DNA of 62,000 nt, taken from the NCBI RefSeq assembly GCF_932526225.1, contig NC_064036.1, positions 10,719,181 through 10,781,180 of the forward strand, read 5' to 3'. The translations under genes and the position numbers were made by a program. Origin of the DNA: Nematostella vectensis. Its lineage: Eukaryota > Cnidaria > Anthozoa > Actiniaria > Edwardsiidae. A model generated the notes under the pieces. It saw only the letters and a program-made list of their open reading frames with translations, was not told the origin of the DNA and searched no databases. Below are positions 13,901 through 25,900 of this stretch, one piece after another; the stretch's first letter is position 1, and every line of letters begins with the position of its first letter.

Positions 13901-16900
13901 AGTTCGTTGGATCGTGAGACCACGCCTGTTTACACGCTAGTTGTCAGGGCAACAGACGGTGGTGGGAAGGTATGCCTTGTAGGACATGCATGCTTGAACC
14001 TTTTTTTTGTAGAACATTGCCTTCAAGTCTATCTGTATTTTATTGGACGCGGGGTTATTTTTGACAGGAAGTGACATCATCGCTGACAGTTATTCTTGAC
14101 GATGTGAACGACAATGCCCCAGTATTCTCTCGGCCGGAAGGATACACGTTCGAAGTACAGGAGGGGGGAGTGGGTCTGTCTGTTGGGACAGTCCAGGTAA
14201 GGCAAAGTAATGGGGGGAGGAGTGGGTCTGTCTGTTGGGACAGTCCTGGTAAGGCAAAGTAATGGGGGGAGGAGTGGGTCTGTCTGTTGGGACAGTCCAG
14301 GTAAGGCAAAGTAATGGGGGGAGGAGTGGGTCTGTCTGTTGGGACTCTCCAGGTAAGACAAAGTAATGGGGGGAGGAGTGGGTCTTTCTGTTGGGACTCT
14401 CCAGGTAAGACAAAGTAATGGGGGGAGGAGTGGGTCTGTCTGTTGGGACTCTCCAGGTAAGACAAAGTAATGGGGGGAGGAGTGGGTCTGTCTGTTGGGA
14501 CTCTCCAGGTAGGGCTACAGTGAAGTGCACTGGCTGCTTAATATCAATGTTGAAATATTTGGTGGTATTTGGAACCTCTATACTGTGCGGGCCATATCAC
14601 CATTGAGCAGACCCAAGTGTATTTTTTATCAACTTGTAAATACAAAAAAAAAACCAAATAGTCGTGTTCGTGAACCAGTTTTTGGTGTATTTTATAAACT
14701 TGTATTGATCTTTATTTCAAGCACACATTAAATTCATGAAGTAAGAGTAGACATGCCAAAATTTTACTGTAAAATGTAGCACTATCGGTTTCATGTATTT
14801 CTTGTTAACTTGCACTAGTAGCCAGTCGCTATTGTACAGCAACTTCGCTCGGTGCCGCCGATGTGTAAATACCAGTAGCATATGCCATGCTAGACTGAAA
14901 ACGATAAGCGAGTCCTTTACTGGGAAAAAAAAATGCAATATCAATAAATTGAACCACGATTTAGCCCTTTTTCGCATCCTTTTGATTTTCAGGCGACGGA
15001 CCGTGATAGCGGTATTAATGCAGCGACCCTTTACTCGTTGAAATCTGTTGCGGATTATTCAAAGTAAGTCTTTTTGTTGATTGTGGTCTTTGCACTTGTT
15101 TATTGTTGCTGAGGGTGCTGTTGTAGTTGATGAAACTGTTGTTGGCGTATTTGTAGAAATAGTAGTAATGTTGTGGTCATTGTTCTCGTCTAAACTGTCT
15201 AGTTTACCCTCCACTTTCTCAATTAACTTGTGTTAATTGTTTTTGCTGCCTTTGCGTTGCTGCTGTTGCAAAACTGGTTTGTGTTTGCATAAACCCTAAT
15301 TTTTACTGTTCTTCTTTAGATTAATTGAATAGATGTAGCCTAACTGCAAACGCCTTATTGTTTTGAAGGTTTATCATTGACAGCAAGACTGGCGTTATTA
15401 AAACTTCCTTCTCACTTGACCGCGAAACTCAGGATCAACTCAACATCCGGGTCATTGCAAGAGACACAGGGAGCCCACAGCTGTCTGCGGAAGTCGGTAT
15501 TATAGTCAACGTGACAGATATTAACGATCACAGGCCCGCGTTTAGTCAGCGGCAGTACTCAGTGACAGTCCAAGAGAAGCGTGCTTCACATGTCATTTTG
15601 ACTTTAACGGTAATGGTCACGTGTTGTTGTAAAGGTCTTGCCTTTTACACACTAACGGAACAAGTCACACATTCTTATTTTAACGGTCGGTTATGGCCAC
15701 GCATTCTTATTACAGTTGTCACGTATTTTATGTTAACGATCATTTTGGTCAGCCATTCTTATAATAACGTTTGTCACACATTCTTATGATAACAGTGATG
15801 GTCACGCATTCTTTTGATAACGGACGCATTCTTTATAGTAATGTCAAAGATGACGCATTCTCGTGTAATGTATTATCATCATCACCATGGTAATGATGGT
15901 TGTCACAAGAACGATGACGATGATCGTGATGATGATGCCGTTGGTCACCATGACAACACATTATTATGAGAGACGATGTACATGACACTTGTGCATGTGA
16001 TGATTTTGACGATTCTTACGTCTTCCATTCTAATTTTTTATTCAGTAATGGTCTAATATTCCCTGTTCACGTCACAGGCAACCGACTCTGATCGCGGTAT
16101 CAACTCAGCCCTTCACTACATGATTGACAGCGGAAACTTCGGGAACAGTTTTACTCTAGACGCTTTGACGGGCTCCCTGTCTACTACTGGGCCGCTTGAC
16201 CGAGAGGTCCGGGCCGAGTACACTCTGCTCGTTTTTGTCTCGGATCTCCAGGGTAACGCGTCTCTCGGGATACCTCTGCGTGACTCGGCAGTAGTCAACG
16301 TCTTCATCGAGGTACCACCCTTAAAATAAGGATCTGCTAATAATTGTATTTACACGAAAAATGTTATGTATTAAAAAAGGGGTGTGTCAGGTCGGCTTTT
16401 GTTTACGGCCTTCCTTTTTTAATGTTTACCGCATTACAAGCGGGTGTTTATCCCCCAAGCTTTCGCTAAAATGAGAAAACGGTTACATAAGGTTACAAGA
16501 ATGTTTCCCTTTTCCGACTTCCCCGCTTTTTAGAATGAAAGTTACGCAATCATTTCCACGTTCAAAGTAGTAAAGTTCACATTTCTTGATTATGCGAATA
16601 AAAAACAGGAACCGCAAGACATTGTCCGCTTAGTGACAAGGAGTAACGACGAGGATTTGAAAGTGTTTCTACTAGTAGCGCTAGTAGAATACTAGAACAC
16701 TAGTAGAGTAAACTTTAGTAGAAATCAACAAAGGATGGATCGAAGGTCAACGCCCAGTAATTCACATATTTTCAATATGGTCGCACTTGGAAATCAAGTA
16801 TGTATCGTTGTCCGCATTGCGCCTAGCCTGCGAACAGGCTCTCTTTGTGCTGAATCGGACTTTTAGCCTTTCGAGTGTTTAGGAGCCCTGTGGCGCGCGG

Positions 16901-19900
16901 TTTTAGTCGGAGGGGCTTTTAGCCTTTCGAGTGTTCAGGAGCCCTGTATCGCGAGCGGATTTCCCAAGAGCGCGCTTCACGCGCCAAGACGTGCTTCGCA
17001 CGCATTCGAAATCCCTCGCTATCGCGAGAGGAGAGGATTTCTCCTAAAGCGTCCAAAACAAACTGCCCACACGAACAAACTTTTCGCTCGGCCCACACAC
17101 TAGCGCCTGTGTGCAGGCTACATTGCGCCATAGATAGCACAAAAAATGACACAGTTCTGTGTAAACCTTGTGGGTGCTTAACACATTGACCCCTCAGCCG
17201 GCCTGTACCGGCTTTGGGAAGTACCCACAACCAAAAAAATTCATAAATGCAAAATAAACACAACAAGATGAAGATACTCAGGCATCAGTCTAAGGGATAA
17301 ATGGTCTTGAAGATATGCATCCAACCAAGGTGTTGGCAACTACTCTTAAGCCAAATAATAGCACATGTTCTTTGACGAATTTCAAATCGAACAAGGAAAG
17401 AAAAGCAGAATCACTCCTCTCAATAAAACGCTCAAAATACCACACAAGGGAGAGAGATCAGCAAACACAGCTCAAGACACAAATAAATACCCTTATTCTG
17501 ATCCTCCAGGTTAATTTCAATGGCCTCAAAACACAATATTCAGTCCTTGAAGGCTCGTAAAACCACGAAGATGCCTTTACGGATTGCAAAGCATTCTGGG
17601 AGATCCAGGGAAAAATTCACGAGGGGAGGGCCAGTCAACACTACTCTCCCCAAAGTCAGATGGTTTTTTATAAGTCTTTTCACCCCGAAGCCAAAGAAAT
17701 CAAGTCCAGGTCATACAGACCCAGAATAGCAGTGTAAACATTTTTGGAATCAATTTGGTTTCAGACAGCATTTAGGAGAGATGTGGTGATTCATAAGAAA
17801 ATTATTTTCTCATCCAGGCAAAGCTAATCAAGAAAAAATCATCATGAATCCACCTTTGCTTGCAAATATCCATAAGCAAAGCACTCAATAATGCCCCAAT
17901 AGACTTCATGATGTCCTGAGACACTCTCCTAATATGCTCATAGCTGTATTTTTGATGAAAAATGCAAGCAACCATCAACTTGTGCTGGCTTAAGCACAAC
18001 GACAAGGGATTAAAAGTGGGGACCGCAAAGCACTGTTGAAAAGCTTGGATAACGCTGACTAGGTGCAGCTGTGTTTGACTTTGACAGGCTGTATAAAACT
18101 CAAAATAGGGGGGTATCTGTTTTCAGTCTTTTTTTGTAAATTCAGCTAAAAAATAGCCAGGAGCCAATGGGTTAAGTGAACGATTGAAATAGGCACTACT
18201 ACTCTACACATTTCTCCAACAATGCCGGTTTAGACGTATGGTTTTTCAAGTTCTTTGTCAGTTGTATTTACCCTTACAAGTGCGACCACAAAGTGATATC
18301 GTCTTTATCTACAGGATATGAATGACAACAGCCCTGTGTTCCCTCAGTCCCAGTACTCTCTCACCATCCCTGAAGACACGGCGCCGGGGACAGGGATCAT
18401 TCAGGTCCAAGCACGTGACATTGACAGTGGGATCAGCCAGAATCTGCATTACTCTATTGTTAGCGGTAACTCCCTTGGGAGATTCTTCATCGACAGCAGT
18501 AGCGCGCGTGTCTACGTAAAGAGTCCGCTGGATAGAGATCCGCCACGGAACGAGGGCGCATATACACTTGAGGTAACTATGCTTCAATCGGTAAACTTTA
18601 TTACGTTAAAAGAGCGTCAGTCGGATTATATCTGTAGGTGAAAATGGAGACTGAATTGGGCTACCGAAAGAGTATAAAGAAAAAGAAAGAAAAAAGAAGT
18701 GGAAAAAAAACACTTCCGGTTTTTGGCAGCAAGACGAACGTATAAAGAGACCGTTCCCAGTAATCTCCGAGAATCAAAATCTTGAAAATTCTTTAAATTC
18801 TTGTTTAGCGTCCAGCTTCAAAAAAGTCTCCCTCTTCACCCCAGCAATAGGGATGACCTAATACAGGCCTTTTAGGGCCATGGGCACAGCTCATTTTCAG
18901 TCTTAAACAATTTAAAAAAAATCAAATCAAAAGTTCCACTTATGTAACATACATTTCCCGGTTTATTTCTACTGGATACTGGGAAATATGGATGATTCAA
19001 TGCAATAGTTTTCACCATCTTTACCCATGAGCTGCAAATGAAGACTTCACAATGTATTCCTATATAGAGTAGTTTGAATTTGAAAAAGAGCCCAATATGC
19101 TCCCACTCTCTCAAATGTTCGCCCATTGTCAAAACTAAAACTAATATAAGCGCATCGACCCTAACGAGCATTAAAATAAAAGAAAGCTCACGAAAAAGGA
19201 ATATTGATTGTATACAGGGAAATTAAATCAGTTGTCTTTCTGCAGATTCTTGTTGAAGACGCTGGCAATAACTCCCTCAATTCCACCACAAAGGCAAGTG
19301 AAACAGACCACTAAAATGATATTCTTTTTGAATTACGGATTCAGCATTAGTACTTAGATTTACACTAAAACTGGCATAATATAGGAGGCAACTTTTTGGC
19401 GAGGCCATGTCTGCATATTTATCAAAATTTTAAAAGGACTCCTATTGCAAACCGACATAGGAAAGACAATAATATAAGATTGTTCTGTCGTATTAGGTTA
19501 CGATAACTATATCTGATGTGAACGACTCTCCCCCCGAGTTCAGCCAAGGTAGGTATGCATATTCTGTCACAATTACCGCTCGATCTTCGCCACCCATAAG
19601 TTCTGTATAGATTTTATTACCACAGGAATGTACACGTCTCCCATAGACCATTTTAGACGATGCACAACATATGTTTGCTATGATTTTCTACATTTAAGGA
19701 TGAACCGCGTATATCCATGATGTTTTGTTTTGTTGTGTACCAGCAATGTACAGTGTTAGAATCCCCGAGAACATTACTCTGGGTACTGTGGTCCTGCAAC
19801 CGAGCTGTGTGGATAGGGACCTGGGAACTAATGGACAGATTTCCTATCACATCTCCTCTGGCAACAGTGAGGTAGGGGAATTGACAATTAGATATTTAAA

Positions 19901-22900
19901 GGGAGAGGGGGTGGGTATTTCTTTTGCACCTGTTTTTGTTCGTTTTCTCGATTTTTTGTGTAAGTGGGTACACAATCGAAGTGCAAGATTTTCCTCCTTA
20001 ATATTCCTTGATCCAAGGCATGGTTTTACAGGCTACTTGATCTTGAAATTCCGCTTAAATCACTTCGAAAATGTACTACCCATCCTAAACAACTTAAATA
20101 TAACTTAACAAATAATGCAAAGAAAGTTTTTTTGAACAAAACAGCTTCAATGATTTTCATGTTATTCAAGCGGGAGCATAAGACTAACCACTACCCTACA
20201 ATATGTAAGACTATAAAGGCTACCACACTCTGGTCTTCAGAGCTGACAACCTCTCAACAACGCCGAACCCCCAAAAGCGTGGCGAACAAATGCCGACGGA
20301 ATGGCGGGCCTACCGCGACAAACCCTTGATCCCCCGGGAGTGGCTCCGCGACACACCTTGGCATTACGGCTACCTCATTTATATATAACTTTTTTTATTT
20401 CTTTGTCAGACACCCCCAAGGTTTAGTGTAAACCCCAGTAGCGGTGCGCTCTCGGTGTCAACAGAGTTCGATTTTGACACTGGGCGTAAGTCCTACTCAC
20501 TCGTGCTCACGGCCACTGACAAGGGCGAGCCCGCACTATCGGGGTAAGTGGTTCACCCAGGTTGCGCATGCCTTTGTAATTATTACAAAGTTGTTAGTAT
20601 AATGTATACTTAATTTTAAAAAAATGGCAGTGCAAACAACGATTGGCGAAAGGCATTTCCAAAATACCGAAAGTATTTTATAGGTACTATTTATTCTTAA
20701 ACTATTTATTCTTAAATGTAATGTGGTATCAGTGATCAACATCTATTCTGCATTCGGGGGAAATATAATGAGACAAATGGTCATAGAACTTCCATTTGCC
20801 AATCGACATTTGCAGTTTGCAATGATAACGTCTTTTGAAATAAGTTCCTTCGATAACTTAAAGTATATTGTTGCGATCACCTCATGGCGTCATAATGCTA
20901 TGATTTGTTAAACCTGGAACTATAGATTTACCGGACTATAACTATGCTGAACTATAGATTGGCTGGACTATATGCACAGCAAAATAAAGTGGGCGTTCAA
21001 AGTTTCACTCCACCTGCTCTTCCTCTAATTCACTAAAAACTGGTAGTCGACTCTGCCAAGTTTCGTCATTAACAGGATTCTTAAGGGCGGATTGAAGAAG
21101 GTTTAATCATCACAAACCTAGTAACAACAAATTAGTAGTGCGAGACGCAAAAACATTACAACCATAAACAACCATATAAGACAACTGGGCACGGACCCCG
21201 CGGGTAAATATGACCGATAATCCCACTGGCCCTCCTACGGTAACTTGACAATGACCAGAACGATTTTGGCAATAAAAATGTTGATAAATAAGGTCATCCT
21301 TAACTCTGTAGATTTTTTTTTTTCAAAACTGTTTAGCGAGGCGCTTTGTTTGTCTCACGCTTCGTTGGACAGCAATTCAACTTTCAAGTATTTCATATCT
21401 TCTACATTAAGTAAATGCAATTTTCAAATATGAATGAAGTCCAGCACATCCCAAGTTTTTTTCAGTTCATTTCTTTTTACGTCGGTCTGATATGCAGGGG
21501 AAGAGTTTTGTGGCAGCAGTCGAGTATGCGTGACTATGCAAATATATAACGGATCAATCTTAGTCCAAGCGACCTTATTATACATTTCCACATGCCCTTT
21601 TTGAGGGTTTAGTTTATTGTCATTTGTTCGCTGTAGACATAAAGAGCTCATTTCTTAAAACCTCGCATAAACCCATATTTGTGGAAAAGTCTGAGCGCAT
21701 TAAGTATATGCAATTTTCAAATATGAATGAAGTCCAGCACATCCCAAGTTTTTTTCAGTTCATTTCTTTTTACGTCGGTCTGATATGCAAGGGAAGAGTT
21801 TTGTGGCAGCAGACGAGAATGCGTGACTATGCAAATATATAACGGATCAATCTTAGCCCAAGCGACCTTATTATACATTTCCGCATGCCCTTTTTGAGGG
21901 TTTAGTTTATTGTCATATTTGTTCGCTGTAGACATAAAGAGCTCATTTCTTAAAACCTCGCATAAACCCATATTTGTGGAAAAATACGAGCGCAGGGCCT
22001 TGATATGCTTTCTCAAAAGAAGACCCAAAGCTGTGATCGAGAGAGCAAAACGTCTGAAACGTCTTCTTGAGCAGGAAGTTGTTTATGTCGAGAAACAGAG
22101 AGCTGCCGCTGTCGGGCATATTGAACAGACTCTTATTAGCATCACAGCATACTTCATGAGATTGATACAAGAAACCAACCAGCGCGCGGCAAAAGTGGAA
22201 AAGGGGATTCAAGAAAAGATCACAAAAGCGGAAGAATATCTAGAAAGGCTCGAAAGCAACGAGAAGAGAAAACAGGAAGGTACATACGGGAACGATAAAG
22301 AAACGTACGAGAACGATGAAGAAACGTACGAGAATGAGGAAGAGGATCTTGAAATCCCAGTGGATTTTATTTCCGTCCATCTAGAGTACCATCCCAATAC
22401 TGCTATCCTTCAAGTTATTGAATGTGGTGAAGTAGGCAAGGTCGAGGTATACCCTTGTTTAGTTGACCCATCCAAGACTACTTGGACAATAGATAAAGAA
22501 TATTGCAGAGAAGGTGAGATGGTTACAATGACCGTCAACACCAGACACACATCCGGGTTAAGCACCTACTGTCCAAGGGATGCCTTAGCTGTAGCCATAA
22601 ACGATGGTTCCAAGTCCGAGCAGCTATTACAGTGCATTGATTCCAAAACAGGAATATATCAATTCGAACTGACTGCGGGGAAACCTGGTGTTTATCATCT
22701 GTCAGTCAAAGTAAATGGGAAGGGGGCTACATCCGCCCATGAACTAACTGTGCTACCGCCGGAAAAGTTCTCTGTCGAAAATCCCCTCGGAATAGACACC
22801 ATCGATATCAACCCATCTACGTCTTTAGTGCTTGTCTGCGGCAGAAAATATCATGAAGTGAAAATGTTCCTGAGTCATGGTGCGTTTGTGAGGACCATCG

Positions 22901-25900
22901 GCAGCGGCCGCCTGAAGCAGCCTTGCTGTGTCGTACATCTTCTAGACTCGAACCTGCTGCTGGTCTCAGACGTGGGCAACGATGCCATTTACACATTAAC
23001 TAACACTGGCGACTTCGTGGGGACATTTTGCAAGAGTGGGCATGGCAAAGGCGAGGTACGGGGGCCCCTTGGTTTATCCCTTGGTAAAGATGGCGAGGTT
23101 CTGGTGTGTGACAGCGTCAATAACCGCATACAGGTTCTTTCATCAAATGGGGATTTCATCAGGAGTTTTGGAGGCCGGGAAAGTATGCATTTCCGGTATT
23201 GCGTTTACAGTCACGGGCTATATTACGTGACGGCTAGTGGTCACACAAGAGTCTCGGTGTTCAATGATCTAGGTGAGTTCGTGGACGTGTTCCGTGATTG
23301 TCGAGGCGCGTTTCATGTACTTCATGAGCCAAGAGGTCTTGCCGTCTCACCCGATGGTCAACTTGTGGCGGTTTGTGAGAAGGATAAACACATGGTTCAC
23401 ATTTATAGGGATAGAAGGCTTGAACGAAGTATCGGGTCCTTCGGTCGGGGGCCCCGGCAGTTTAACATGCCCCAAGATGTCAAGTGGCTAGGCGAGTCTC
23501 AGATTATTGTGAGTGACTACGGCAATAATAGATTGCAAGTGTTGGACTTGCTAGAAGAGGGATGCTTAGCAACGTAAGAGAGTGTGAATTGAGTGACTAG
23601 ACTTTAGTCAAGAAGACCTGAATTACATTCTTCGAGCCTTACTGGCCCCACTTTCGCTTACTCCTACAAATGGAATTTTCTAATAGGACACCCCCACCCC
23701 TTCCCTTTCCCACAATTTCCAAGAATTTCAGCCGTGGAAAGCAGTGTTTATATGGAATATACATTTGAGATATAGTGGAGTAAGGGTAAGAATTTGGATG
23801 AATTGTATCCCATGATGTCATGATAAAGAATCTTAACAATAGATTGCAAGTGCTGGACTTGCTAGAAGAGGATGCTTAGCGCTTTATGAGAGTGTAAATT
23901 GAGTAGCTAATGTATTGAGTAGCTACAATATTAGTCATAAAGACTAGCTAGGGTTAGGGCTAGAATTTGAGTAACTAGAATTGTATCAAAAAATGACATG
24001 ATAGTCGATGTATATATCTGTTATATTTGTTGCCTTCGTCTCCGCTGGCCAGGCGCGTCTCAAATTATTGTGACAAAAGATTACAAGCGTTGATTGTGCT
24101 GGGAGCTTAGATATTTAGCTGTGACAGTCTATCATGTTGACATGTGCCTTTGTGTCTCCCATATATTGTGTGCAATAGTTGTTACAATGTAGTTCTTAAA
24201 GATTAAGTGTAGTACGTTACACGAAATATGATCATCTATAAATACAAACAGATATTTTACTGTGTATGTGTATGGATATATGAATATGTCCATAGGGATA
24301 AACCTCAACCTCAGATAGGGTGAGGACTTCCCTCGATGGCAAGACAGCAGTATACGGACATATCGCCCACGAACAGGGGGTGGGGGTGGGACAGTTGATG
24401 GTGAAACTCTTCCTTGTCTACTGACCAGACGGTAGCTGACGCGAATGAGCCAGATCTGAGTTGGAGAGAGGAGATTCAAGATAGGAAGAGACAGATCCAT
24501 TGCCTATCGGGGTCTTTCTTTATTATTATTTTATTATTTCCAAATGATACCAATGGTTGCGATCCCCCTTCCCCCTCCACCCAGCCAATCCTGGTATGCG
24601 TCTGAAACCTTCGATATTTGTAAACGGATTTCAAATTAATGTAGAAATGCTAGGCTTGTTTTAGTATTTTTAGATTATGCTTACTTTCAGAGCCTATGCA
24701 AATAAGATTTTGTGACGTCAGAAAAAGAGTAATTTCGCTCTAAGTCATTCTCTTATCGTTTACGGGGACTTTGGCTTAAATCTCGAGAAATAAAACTCGT
24801 CGTGGTATCAATTCAACCTTAAATGATATTTCAGATACATAAAAATCAGTTAGAATCAGAATGATGGCGTTGGAGCATTTCAATCCGAATCGCTACGTGA
24901 TTTCAACTTTTTTGATAGCGCTCGACCGCCATCTTGGATTTCACTCGTTAGAGAAAAACAGAATGGAAGAGCGGGTGATTTTCCGAACGATGAACAACGT
25001 GGCGCAATACTTGGTGTATATAACAATATTGCCTGCATACTCAACAAAAGGAAATGAAAGGATTTGGATTTGATGTCAACTGTTAATTTGATAGCGCGCT
25101 CGACCGCCATCTTGGATTTCACTCGAAAGAAAAAATAAATGGGAAAAAATAAATGAAAATAAATAAAACTAGTTGTGTGTCTTAAAAATGAGGTTTCAAC
25201 CAAATAAAAGGTTTTTAACTTCGCACTCGTGAAATAATTGAGTTTATTCATCAAAAGTTGTCTTGAACTGGGATTCCATCTTTAATTATCCAGGCTACTT
25301 ATGTCGACACAGTCGCTTAAAATGTTCTTTGCTGCAGCCAGTCTTTTTTAACTTTATTGACCTTCTCTCCCTGATTTCGTTCTGTTTTCACCTGTTATAC
25401 GATTTTTATTCAAAATATTTGTTTTATGATAGAAACGCAACTGTGGTTATCGACTTGGAAAATGTCAATGACAACACGCCAGAATTCACGCGCAAGGCGT
25501 ACTTATTCAACGTTAGAGAGGTAGGTGTACCTTTGCATGTGTTGATTGTGCGCCTCTGACTGTGTCTACTCACTGTGTGTGATGACTGACTGTGTGTTGA
25601 CAGTGTGCGTCGACTGACTGTGTGTCGACTGACTGTGTGTGTCAGCTGACTGTGTGTGTCGACTGACTGTGTGTCGACTGACTGTGTGTGTTGACTGACT
25701 GTGTGTGTCGACTGACTAGTGTGTCAGCTAACTGTGTGTCGACTAACCTTTTGTTTGTGCATTTCAGGGCTCGTATATTGATAACGAAAAGATCGTTGGA
25801 CGCGTCTCCGCCATAGATCGCGATAAGGACGCGGAAAATTCCGCGTACGGACGCATTCAGTACAGCTTCCTAAATCAGTCAAGTATGTTTACTCTGAATA

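Noticed and set aside
14055-14530. Minus-strand proline/threonine-rich repeat ORFs
   Set aside because: They are the antisense of the 52-bp donor array. All three frames are open because the unit has no stops on that strand.
17315-17729. Two short + strand ORFs in the TTAA-flanked element
   Set aside because: No recognisable domain, no splice connection and no transposase motif. They look like chance frames in a non-autonomous element.
25555-25755. Another splice-junction array
   Set aside because: The repeated unit 'gactgactgtgtgtgtc' does not match the exon end at 25520 or the exon start at 25768, so it was kept as a plain simple repeat.
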